A DNA stretch of 64,000 bases from Fibrobacter sp. (GTDB lineage: Bacteria; Fibrobacterota; Fibrobacteria; Fibrobacterales; Fibrobacteraceae). The translations under genes and the position numbers were made by a program. The notes beneath the pieces are model-generated. The model was given only the letters and a program-made list of their open reading frames with translations, ran no database searches and was not told the DNA's origin. Shown here piece after piece: positions 8,879 to 16,518 of the stretch. The DNA lies in the NCBI GenBank assembly GCA_017475045.1, contig JAFVGH010000082.1, positions 1-64,000 of the forward strand, in the 5' to 3' direction. Positions within the stretch are counted from its first letter, which is position 1. Every line of letters starts with the position of its first letter.

Positions 8879-9814
8879 TTGAGCGCACTTGAAATTAAGC
8901 ACCTGTTCGGACTGCGTGGTGTATCAAAGCACGATATCCGCTTGATTCTCGACCACGCAAAACAGTTTAGAGAAGTTCTTGAACGCCCTGTGAAGAAGGT
9001 CCCGAGCCTTCGGGGTATGACTGTGGTGAACCTGTTCTTTGAGAACAGTACCCGCACCCGCACCAGTTTTGAACTTGCGGAAAAAAGGCTTTCGGCCGAT
9101 ACGGTGAACTTTGCCAGCAGTAACTCCAGCGTCAAGAAGGGTGAAACTCTGGTCGATACTCTCCGCAATATCGAGGCCATGAAAATCGACATTGTGGTGG
9201 TTCGTCACAAGGGAACAGGGGTTCCGAAGTTTTTGGCCGACAACAGCAAGGCCATTATTGTGAACGCTGGCGACGGTGCCCACGAGCATCCGACCCAGGC
9301 TTTGCTAGACATGCTCACGATAGAAGAAAAGCTTGGAACTTTGGAAGGCAAAAACGTGACTATCGTCGGGGACATCCGTCATAGCCGAGTGGCGCGCAGC
9401 AACCTCTGGGGCATGACCACCATGGGTGCTCACGTGACCTTGTGCGGACCAAGCACCCTGGTTCCCCGTAATACGGAACTGATGTCCAACGTCACATGGG
9501 AAAGCAATGTGAAAAAGGCGGTGAAGAATGCCGATGCAATTATCGCTCTTCGTCTGCAAAAGGAACGTATGGACGATGCTCTTCTACCCAGTATGCGCGA
9601 ATACCGCAATACTTTCGGCATTACCCATGAACTTTTGGAGTGCGCCAAGGACAAGGTTCTGATCATGCATCCAGGCCCCATCAACCGTGGTGTGGAGTTG
9701 GATAGTGAAATTGCCGATGGAGATAATTCAGTCATTCTCAATCAGGTGACAAATGGTGTGGCCGTCCGTATGGCGGTGCTTTACCTTCTGGCAGGAGGTC
9801 GTGGCAATGAATAA
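8879..9814 (+). CDS. pyrB: Aspartate carbamoyltransferase catalytic subunit
   Basis: 311 residues, the usual length. It joins carbamoyl phosphate and aspartate in the first committed step of pyrimidine synthesis. Visible signatures are the carbamoyl-phosphate loop FFENSTRTRTSFE, HEHPTQALLDMLTI, and HPGPINRGVE near the C-terminus. It starts with TTG one base after the pyrR stop. The end overlaps the next gene by 8 nt, so the two are translationally coupled. No pyrI regulatory subunit is nearby. The coupled partner is a dihydroorotase-like protein, as in the class A ATCase arrangement. Confidence 0.93.
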   Translation: MSALEIKHLFGLRGVSKHDIRLILDHAKQFREVLERPVKKVPSLRGMTVVNLFFENSTRTRTSFELAEKRLSADTVNFASSNSSVKKGETLVDTLRNIEAMKIDIVVVRHKGTGVPKFLADNSKAIIVNAGDGAHEHPTQALLDMLTIEEKLGTLEGKNVTIVGDIRHSRVARSNLWGMTTMGAHVTLCGPSTLVPRNTELMSNVTWESNVKKAVKNADAIIALRLQKERMDDALLPSMREYRNTFGITHELLECAKDKVLIMHPGPINRGVELDSEIADGDNSVILNQVTNGVAVRMAVLYLLAGGRGNE

Positions 9815-11054
9815 GATTGTTCTCAAGAATGTTCGTCCTTTTATTAATGGAAAGTTTGAAGCCCCAACGACTATGAACCTTGCCGATGGCAAGTGGGTCA
9901 AGGAATCCCTGACGGATGCTCCCGTCTTTGATGCCGGTGGAGCCATGGCGCTCCCGGCCCTCTTCGGCTTGGGCTTGGATTTCAAGGAACCTCTTCGCGA
10001 TGACATCTACGATTTTAAGGATGGTGTCGAAGCCATGCGTCGGGGTGGATTCTATGGTGGTTTGTATGAAAGTTCTGACAACGCCATTGATGATTCTCGC
10101 AAACTTTCGGCCATCAAGCAGATTAGCAGCTTTGCCGGTTTCTCCTTTGCGTTCTTGGGAGCTTTCAGTATAGGTTACAAGTGCAAGGAATTGACGGAGA
10201 TGATTGAGCTTGCCGAAGAAGGTGCCGTCGGCTTTGGCGATGGCAATCAGGATGCTTCCCGTACCAGATTCCTCCGGCTTGCTATGGAATATGGTTCTAT
10301 GACGGGCAAGCGTTTCTTCTTTATGCCTTTGGATGAGTCCCTGCGCCACCATGGACTTGTCCACGAAGGCCATTACGCTGATACTCTCGGCATGAAGGGA
10401 ATTCCCCGCGTAGCAGAAACCATCGCGGCGTTCCGTATCCTTGAAATGGCCCGTTTCTTGAAGGTCCCAGTCCACTTTAAACAAGTGAGTTGCGGAGAAA
10501 CCTTGAAGCTTGTTGAAATGGCCCGTGAACAGGGTGTAGATGTTACTTGCGATGTGGACATTTATCATCTTCTGTTAGACGACAGTTGCTTGTTCGACTT
10601 GGATTCGCATTGCAATGTGGTGATGCCCTTCCGTTCTGCTGCCGATAAAGATGCTTTGTGGCAGGGGCTTAAGTCTGGAACGGTGAATGCTATCAGCGTA
10701 AACCACGATCCCGTGCTCAGGCAGGATAAAGAAGTGAATTTTGAAGATGCTGTACCTGGTGCAGTTTCTCTAGAAATAGCGCTCTCGGCTCTTTGGAAAC
10801 CTTTGACAGAAAATTTGGGCGAGGCCCGCGCTATTGAATTGCTTTCTTCTGCGCCGGCGAAGATTGCGGGAACTGAACAGGCTAGTCTGGTTCTTGACTC
10901 CAAAGCTAATCTTGTGCTATTTGACGACAAACTTGAGACTTTGGTGACTCCTTCCGTGTTTGCTGGGCAGGTGCGCAACTCGCCTCTTCTTGGCCACACT
11001 CTTTCCGGTAAGATAAGGGGCTCTTATTTGGGCGGTCTCTGGGCCGAGGTCTAG
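9807..11054 (+). CDS. Dihydroorotase-like protein lacking metal ligands (PyrC'/PyrX type)
   Basis: 415 residues from the ATG at 9807, preceded by GGAGGT and overlapping pyrB. The fold and segment order match dihydroorotase: an N-terminal beta-sandwich, LPALFGLGLDFKEPL at the usual metal-site strand, GIPRVAETIAAFR, VHFKQVS, VDVTCDVDIYHLLL and MPFRSAADKDALWQGL. The catalytic residues are eroded. The HxH of PGxIDxHxHxREP reads GLD, the PHH segment reads IYH, and the TDHAPH segment reads VNHDPV. It is therefore probably non-catalytic. In Pseudomonas a comparable inactive PyrC' is needed for ATCase assembly; that role here is inference. An active PyrC must be encoded elsewhere. Confidence 0.85.
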   Translation: MNKIVLKNVRPFINGKFEAPTTMNLADGKWVKESLTDAPVFDAGGAMALPALFGLGLDFKEPLRDDIYDFKDGVEAMRRGGFYGGLYESSDNAIDDSRKLSAIKQISSFAGFSFAFLGAFSIGYKCKELTEMIELAEEGAVGFGDGNQDASRTRFLRLAMEYGSMTGKRFFFMPLDESLRHHGLVHEGHYADTLGMKGIPRVAETIAAFRILEMARFLKVPVHFKQVSCGETLKLVEMAREQGVDVTCDVDIYHLLLDDSCLFDLDSHCNVVMPFRSAADKDALWQGLKSGTVNAISVNHDPVLRQDKEVNFEDAVPGAVSLEIALSALWKPLTENLGEARAIELLSSAPAKIAGTEQASLVLDSKANLVLFDDKLETLVTPSVFAGQVRNSPLLGHTLSGKIRGSYLGGLWAEV

Positions 11055-11059
11055 GCAAG

Positions 11060-12061
11060 ATGATTGAACCGCTGCAGCTGTTTTGGGTTTTTGGTATAGC
11101 GGTCCTGGTGCTTGCACTTGTGGTCCTATGCGAGATACAGCGCAGTTATTTTCGCAGGGAACATGAAGTCATGTTCGGAACGCCCTTGTTCGATGCCCAG
11201 GTCAAGGAACTTGGACTTCTTCCAGAAGAAATCAAGGTGCTAGAAAAGTTGGTTCGCTCTTCCCGGTACGAAAACAAGGACGCCATACTGAATACGGCAG
11301 CGCTTTTTGAGTCGGCAGTGTCCAATTATTATGATTTTAAAGGCGAAGAAAACGTCAAGTCGGATGTTCTTGAAACCATTGGGATCCTTCGCAGGAAGTT
11401 GAATTTCACGGCGGAGAATCCTCTTGCGACAGTGTGTTCTACAAGGCAATACAATAAAACGAACCGAGTAGATGTCCTTTTGGATAGCGGAACCCGGTTG
11501 TTTCACTCGGTGATTCTTGATGTTGACGAACTTGGACTCGTGGTGGAATACGACGAGTCTGTGGGGTCGGGACGCTCTCTTGTGGGGCGAAATGTTCGTT
11601 TGCGTTGGACTCGACCGGAGGATGCCGTCTATACGGCTAAGGTAATGGTAAAATCCTTCGATAAAGGTCGTTTAGTCCTTTCGCATGCGACGACCCTCGA
11701 AAAGAAACAGTTACGCCGTTGGGTTCGTGAACCGGTTGATTTTCCTGTGGAGGCGACTCTTGGTGATGGGTCTATCTGTAGGGGTGTCCTTTTGGATCTT
11801 TCCGCCGGCGGTATTCTTCTGGGGCTCCCCGTGGACTGCTCTTCGGGGCAGCATCTAAAAATAAAGTTTGAGTTGCCTAGTTTTGGCGAAGAAACTGTAG
11901 AAATTGAGATTTTGCGCAATTTGGGCCATAAAAACCCGCAATTTTCGGACTATTACTTCTTGACGGCGTCCTTTGCGGGGGCGTTCGGATGGACCCAAGA
12001 GAGGGTCCTGCAGTACATTTTCGAGGTGCACAAGCAAAAAAAGGCCCCAGAAGAGGCCTAA
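11060..12061 (+). CDS. Membrane-anchored PilZ-domain protein (c-di-GMP receptor)
   Basis: 333 residues. An N-terminal membrane helix (about 8-26) is followed by a cytoplasmic region. The middle (TRLFHSVILDVDELGLVVEYD) resembles the YcgR-type N-terminal domain. The C-terminal PilZ domain has both c-di-GMP motifs: RRWVR (RxxxR) and DLSAGG (D/NxSxxG). It begins 5 nt after the PyrC-like gene, so it may be transcribed with the pyr genes, and it lies just upstream of the pil operon, whose activity it could tune. YcgR-like proteins often act on motility organelles; the link to pili is inference from position. Confidence 0.82.
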   Translation: MIEPLQLFWVFGIAVLVLALVVLCEIQRSYFRREHEVMFGTPLFDAQVKELGLLPEEIKVLEKLVRSSRYENKDAILNTAALFESAVSNYYDFKGEENVKSDVLETIGILRRKLNFTAENPLATVCSTRQYNKTNRVDVLLDSGTRLFHSVILDVDELGLVVEYDESVGSGRSLVGRNVRLRWTRPEDAVYTAKVMVKSFDKGRLVLSHATTLEKKQLRRWVREPVDFPVEATLGDGSICRGVLLDLSAGGILLGLPVDCSSGQHLKIKFELPSFGEETVEIEILRNLGHKNPQFSDYYFLTASFAGAFGWTQERVLQYIFEVHKQKKAPEEA

Positions 12062-12107
12062 AATGTCCTAAGTAGTTCATTTTCAATGACTTAGATGAAT
12101 TTTTTGC

Positions 12108-12136
12108 TTGACATTTGGCTTTTATAAAGGTAGAAT
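12108..12136 (+). promoter_or_regulatory. Sigma70-type promoter of the pil operon
   Basis: TTGACA (12108-12113), a 17-base spacer, then TAGAAT (12131-12136), about 33 nt before the pilM start. This is the most canonical sigma70 promoter I could see in the window. Confidence 0.7.
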
Positions 12137-12168
12137 TAGGGTAGTATAGTTTCCGATTGGAGTTTATT

Positions 12169-13317
12169 TTGGCTTTAAGTCTGATAGCTAAGATTCGCGG
12201 TGAACGCGTGACCGTAGGTATTGATGTTGGTCATTACAGCATCAAGTATGTTAAAGTCTATCATAACAGCCGCGGTGGTAAGGTGGTGGTGGATGCCGAC
12301 CTTGAACCGGTACCCGAGGGCGCCATTGTCAATGGCGAAATCCAGCGTCGAGAAGGCGGGGATGAGTCCCAGGGCTCGGGAGAAAAGAAAGAGAAGGACG
12401 GCTATGACCTCTTGAGCGAGGCCATGACGAAGCTGATGCTCCGCCATCCCTTAGACGAGTCTACCGATCTAGTGGCTTCCGTGAACTGCGGTGCTGGCGC
12501 TGGTGGCGTCCTGGTAGACCGGTTGAGCGTTAAACTCCCTAAAAATGGCGATGAATCTGCCATTATTCTCCAGACCGCCCAGTCCCGTCCGCCCTTTGAT
12601 GACCAGGATAACGTTATCGACTATGAAGTGGCTTCTCGTGAAAATGACGAGGTAAAGGTGAATGTGGTGGCGGCAAAGAACGCCCTGCTGGACTCCTGGG
12701 CTCAGTTCTTTACGGTAAAGGGCATGAAGCTCTCTGCCATAGACGTGGATATTTTTGGCCTCCTTAACGCCTACATGGCGACGGCCAGCGAAGAAGATTT
12801 GAATACCACCTGTGCCATTGTGAACATTGGTGAGAAGAAAATGAGTATCGCCTTTGTGCAAGATGGAGCCTTCCATTCCATGCGTGCCATGACCGGCGGT
12901 TCCTTGGATCTTGTGATTTCCAAACTGGGAACCCACTTGGGAATCGACGCCGCTAAGTGCCACGAGATTTTCGAGAAGGGCGATCTAGGGGTGGTGGATG
13001 GATTTTCTGAAGCCGAAGTAGAAGAAGCGATGAAACTTGCTTTTGAAGACCTGATGGCGCAGATCGAGTTTGGTATCCGTTATTTCGAATCTTCAGAAGA
13101 TTCCAAGACGCTTGGGAAAATTTTCCTGGGTGGCGGCGGTGCCTCTATCCCGGGAATGAGAGCCTACATTGCTGAACGTTCTGGCCTTGAAACCGATACG
13201 GTGAACCCATTCCGGTATGTGGAGTGCGACGCCAAGGTTTTTGGCGCAAATGGCATTTCTCTTGGTCTTTCTAATATCTATGCCCCTGCTTTGGGCCTTG
13301 CGATGAGGAAGTTCTAA
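12169..13317 (+). CDS. pilM: Type IV pilus assembly ATPase-like protein PilM
   Basis: 382 residues, an actin/FtsA-like fold. It opens with VTVGIDVGHYSIKYVKV (phosphate-1-like segment) and has the second phosphate segment near CAIVNIGEKKMSIAFV and the adenosine segment FLGGGGASIPGM. It sits on the cytoplasmic face and binds the PilN N-terminus to form the PilMNO alignment complex. The start was set at the TTG at 12169 because GGAG lies 7 nt upstream; a TTG at 12157 is in frame but lacks a good site. First gene of the operon; its stop overlaps the next start by one base. Confidence 0.88.
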   Translation: MALSLIAKIRGERVTVGIDVGHYSIKYVKVYHNSRGGKVVVDADLEPVPEGAIVNGEIQRREGGDESQGSGEKKEKDGYDLLSEAMTKLMLRHPLDESTDLVASVNCGAGAGGVLVDRLSVKLPKNGDESAIILQTAQSRPPFDDQDNVIDYEVASRENDEVKVNVVAAKNALLDSWAQFFTVKGMKLSAIDVDIFGLLNAYMATASEEDLNTTCAIVNIGEKKMSIAFVQDGAFHSMRAMTGGSLDLVISKLGTHLGIDAAKCHEIFEKGDLGVVDGFSEAEVEEAMKLAFEDLMAQIEFGIRYFESSEDSKTLGKIFLGGGGASIPGMRAYIAERSGLETDTVNPFRYVECDAKVFGANGISLGLSNIYAPALGLAMRKF

Positions 13318-13948
13318 TGGCTACGAAAAAGAAAAAGGAAGAAGCGAAATCTGCCGTGGCTACAAGGAAATCTCTTTGCATTTCCATTAACCTGCTCCCT
13401 AGGGAATACCGTAAGCCCGTTAAGGATTTCTCTTGGATTACGGATCGCCGAATTGTGTGGCCGACCCTTGCTCTCGTTGCGGCGGCAATAAGCGTCGTGA
13501 TGCTGTTTCTTTCATCGAGGAGACGATATCCGAACTTTCTCGTGAGGTAGAACGAGTTGAGACCGAAGTGGAACGGGAACGTCCGCTCCTTACCAAGATT
13601 AGCGATTTGGAACAGAAGCAGGGCGTTATCAATACAAAGATAAACGCGCTCAAATCCATTCAGGTCAGCAAGAAACGTTGGGTTATTTTGTTCGAAAACG
13701 TTTCGTCTGTATTGCCGCCCAATATGTGGATTACCAGCTTGAACCAGCTGAGTAACAACGATTTGGAAATGCGCGGTACTACCTTTGATTTTTCCGAAGT
13801 AGCCGAATACATGGTGAAACTTGAGAAGCAGGTCAGTGTTGAAAAGGTTTCGCTAGTGAATATATCTACTTCGAAAGTTGATGGGGAAGAGGCGTATACC
13901 TTCACCATCAAGGTGCTCCTGAAGCAGGATCTGGGAATGGAGGGGTAG
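13317..13948 (+). pseudogene. pilN: PilN, interrupted by a -1 frameshift
   Basis: Two overlapping frames together make a complete PilN of about 210 residues. The first frame has a basic cytoplasmic start, the conserved PilM-binding ISINLLPREY motif and a membrane helix (LALVAAAISVVMLF). The second frame continues as a periplasmic coiled coil (ETISELSREVERVETEVERER) and a ferredoxin-like domain up to 13948. The switch lies at about 13506-13511. Restoring one T in the TTT run gives a continuous MLFSFIEET reading. All other pil genes are intact, so this may be a recent mutation, phase variation or a sequence error. No classical slippery heptamer is present. Confidence 0.82.
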
Positions 13949-13949
13949 T

Positions 13950-14546
13950 ATGGGTAATATAGACTGGAAAGACAGAAAGAATATATACGCCATTTCCGTT
14001 ATCGTCTTGATTTTGGCTGCTGCCTACTGTGTATATACTTACATGTGGGATCCCTTTGTGCAAGAACGGACTCGTTTGGAAAACCAGTTGCGTGTGGCTC
14101 AGACAGAGTTGGATAAGATTAATGCCCAGAAAAAGCGCATCGCTGAACTGGAAATGCAGTTGGTCCAGGCCGAAAAGGACTTTGAAAGGCTGAAAGAAAT
14201 GTTCCCCGAAGAGGAAAAGGTTCCTCTGCGCTTGCAAGACCTGTATTCCGTGCTTCGCAGTTCTGGCGTACAGATTCAGCGCTTCAATCCCGAGGGAGGA
14301 AGTGAAAAGGAACACTACATAGAAAACCGCTATTCCATCGCAGTGAATTCCGGTTACCATATGTTGGGTTACTTATTTGCTGAAATCGCCAACTTCAATT
14401 ATCCGACATCCATTTCTAATTTGCGTCTTAACCGTTATTCAGGCATTGCTGCAGAATTGCAGAAGGCGGAAACTCATGGATGGACGCCCATTACCATGTC
14501 GGTTACCTTCAACCTGACCACGTATACATCCAAGAAGGTGAGGTAG
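13950..14546 (+). CDS. pilO: Type IV pilus inner-membrane protein PilO
   Basis: 198 residues, bitopic. A short cytoplasmic N-terminus is followed by a membrane helix (ISVIVLILAAAYCVYTYMW). A periplasmic coiled coil (about residues 40-85, LENQLRVAQTELDKI...) and the PilO ferredoxin-like domain follow (LQDLYSVLRSSGVQIQRF, then SGYHMLGYLFAEIANF). It pairs with PilN in the alignment subcomplex that connects PilM to PilP and the secretin. It begins one base after the pilN stop and ends 4 nt before the pilP-fusion gene. Confidence 0.88.
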   Translation: MGNIDWKDRKNIYAISVIVLILAAAYCVYTYMWDPFVQERTRLENQLRVAQTELDKINAQKKRIAELEMQLVQAEKDFERLKEMFPEEEKVPLRLQDLYSVLRSSGVQIQRFNPEGGSEKEHYIENRYSIAVNSGYHMLGYLFAEIANFNYPTSISNLRLNRYSGIAAELQKAETHGWTPITMSVTFNLTTYTSKKVR

Positions 14547-14550
14547 CAAG

Positions 14551-16518
14551 ATGATGAAAAAGATGTTAGTCCTTTTGTTTCTTGCTTTTGCTGTTGTTGC
14601 GGGTGCAGCTCAGATTAAGGATATGAAGTTTGTCTGTGATGCGAAAAAATGTGGAATAGAATTCCAATTTGCATCTGAAGATGATCTGCCTACATTCTTC
14701 CAGAAATATGATGCTTCAGGGAAGAAGCTTACGGTTGGTTTTTCTGGTACTGAGTTTGCCCTGGGTGACGGAAACTACGATATTGATGCAACCTCTGAAT
14801 GGGTGAAGTCCATGAGAGTCTTTAGGGAAAAATACCGTGGTATGGATTTCCTGAAGATTGAAATGGCTGTGGGCCCGTCTTTGGCAAGCGACAAGAATGA
14901 GATTTCTTTGGACAATTCCAACTTCTTATTGAAACTCAAGGGAAATAAGGGCAAGGCCAAGGCCTGGACACTTTCCAAGATTTTTGCTGAAAAGAAGAAG
15001 GCTGCTGATAAGGCTGCCGCCGAAGAAAAGAAGGCCGCAGAAAAGCAGGCTCTTGAAGACAAGAAGGCAGCCGCTAAGGCTGCTGCTGAAGAAAAGAAGC
15101 GCTTGGCCGAAGAAAAGAAGGCCGCAGAAAAGCAGGCTCTTGAAGACAAGAAGGCGGCCGCTAAGGCCGCTGCCGAAGAAAAGAAGCGCCTTGCCGAAGA
15201 GAAGAAGGCTGCAGAAAAGCAGGCTCTTGAAGACAAGAAGGCGGCCGCTAAGGCCGCTGCCGAAGAAAAGAAACGTTTAGCTGAAGAAAAGAAGGCCGCA
15301 GAAAAGGCGGCTCTCGAAGAAAAGAAACGTTTGGCCGAAGAGAAGAAGGCTGCGGAAAAGGCTGCTAAGGAAGAGGCAAAGCGCATGGCCGAAGAGCAGA
15401 AGAACTTGGATAAGGCCATTAAGGAAGGTGGTGCAATCTCGGCACTTCTGCCCAGCGTCAAGGAATTTACGGTGCTTATGGGTTCCGGTATGGAACAGTT
15501 CCGTTTGGTGACCGATGATGCCATCGACATCAAATATGTTTCTGGTCCTGATAAGGCTTCCATCATCACTGTTGGTGTTGCGGGTCCGCAGAAGTCCCCT
15601 GTTTTCAAGATTGGAGCCGGTTCTCTTGTTAAGTCTGTGACTTGGGGTGCGAATGGCTTGAAGCTCCAGCTTCCGGTGGGACTTCGTCCGGTTATGTTGG
15701 TTCAGGATGGCGCTTTGGTCTTGCAGACGACTGAAAGTGCCATCAAGAAAGACGGATTTATTTTCTGGTCGGCTCGGCCCGACGGAATCTTTGTCCGCGA
15801 TTGGATGAAGGCTGCTGATGCAAATCAGAGTTTTGATTCCTTTGTGAATAAGTATGATAAGGACAGCAAGAAGATTGTGTCCGGTGCCCAGGTGTTCCAC
15901 TTGAAGCCTGTCGTTCGCGAACTGATTGTGGTGGAAGACGAAATCGATATGTATGCAGGTCCCAATGACAATTCCCAGGTCATTAACCGTTTGGTATTTG
16001 GCGATCGCCTTGTGAACCTGGATTTGGTTGGGCTATACTACAAGGTCCAGAGTGGTGCTCGTGTGGGTTTTGTAAATCGCAGGTCCGTAAGCTACAAGGA
16101 TGAACTTTCGGCAGTCCAGCAAGAAAGACTCAAACAGGTGGATAAGGAAAGGGGTGAACTTGCCGAAGGCGCGGTCACCATCGCAAGCCAGCTGGATGGT
16201 ATGTATGAAGATCGTGTCACCTATAGTTCCTTTGGACGCCGTGACCCCTTCGTAGAAGTTAAGGGCCTGGTTGAAGAAGGCATTAACATTGACCAGGTGG
16301 AACTGGTGGGTATCATTTGGGAATCCGATGTGCCCATGGCCATTCTGGTGGAATCCAAGAATCCGTCCATATCTTATACCCTCAAGGAAGGGGATAAGAT
16401 CTTGAACGGCAAGGTATTGAAAATTACAGAAACAGATGTGCTCTTCCTGATTCAAGAATTCGGTGTGAGCCGTCGCTACTCCATGGGTCTTCCCGATAAG
16501 TATGGGGGTAAAAAGTGA
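14551..16518 (+). CDS. PilP-type pilus lipoprotein fused to AMIN, Lys/Ala/Glu repeat and SH3 domains
   Basis: 655 residues, far longer than ordinary PilP (about 170). Order: signal peptide; AMIN-like domain (about 20-140); highly charged KKAAEKQALEDKKAAAKAA-type repeats, helical or coiled-coil (about 145-290); second AMIN-like domain (about 295-400); bacterial SH3 domain (about 450-510, IDMYAGPNDNSQVINRL...VGFVNRR); and a C-terminal PilP domain that opens FGRRDPF and ends near LIQEFGVSRRYSMG. No lipobox is seen, so it is likely soluble periplasmic or peptidoglycan-associated. AMIN domains usually sit on PilQ; here PilQ lacks them. Overlaps pilQ by 4 nt. Confidence 0.8.
   Translation: MMKKMLVLLFLAFAVVAGAAQIKDMKFVCDAKKCGIEFQFASEDDLPTFFQKYDASGKKLTVGFSGTEFALGDGNYDIDATSEWVKSMRVFREKYRGMDFLKIEMAVGPSLASDKNEISLDNSNFLLKLKGNKGKAKAWTLSKIFAEKKKAADKAAAEEKKAAEKQALEDKKAAAKAAAEEKKRLAEEKKAAEKQALEDKKAAAKAAAEEKKRLAEEKKAAEKQALEDKKAAAKAAAEEKKRLAEEKKAAEKAALEEKKRLAEEKKAAEKAAKEEAKRMAEEQKNLDKAIKEGGAISALLPSVKEFTVLMGSGMEQFRLVTDDAIDIKYVSGPDKASIITVGVAGPQKSPVFKIGAGSLVKSVTWGANGLKLQLPVGLRPVMLVQDGALVLQTTESAIKKDGFIFWSARPDGIFVRDWMKAADANQSFDSFVNKYDKDSKKIVSGAQVFHLKPVVRELIVVEDEIDMYAGPNDNSQVINRLVFGDRLVNLDLVGLYYKVQSGARVGFVNRRSVSYKDELSAVQQERLKQVDKERGELAEGAVTIASQLDGMYEDRVTYSSFGRRDPFVEVKGLVEEGINIDQVELVGIIWESDVPMAILVESKNPSISYTLKEGDKILNGKVLKITETDVLFLIQEFGVSRRYSMGLPDKYGGKK
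15022..15282 (+). repeat. Three 87-bp in-frame tandem repeats in the PilP fusion gene
   Basis: Units start at 15022, 15109 and 15196, exactly 87 bp (29 codons) apart, and encode near-identical EEKKAAEKQALEDKKAAAKA units ending in KKRLA. Shortened relatives continue to about 15400. Differences are mostly synonymous, so copies have been expanding or converting while the peptide was kept. Confidence 0.92.

Noticed and set aside
13500-13515. Programmed -1 frameshift in pilN
   Set aside because: No X XXY YYZ heptamer, no downstream pseudoknot evident; a lost T explains it more simply.
14775-15608. Ser/Ala/Phe-rich 277-residue frame on the minus strand
   Set aside because: Complement of the Lys/Ala/Glu repeats of the PilP fusion gene.
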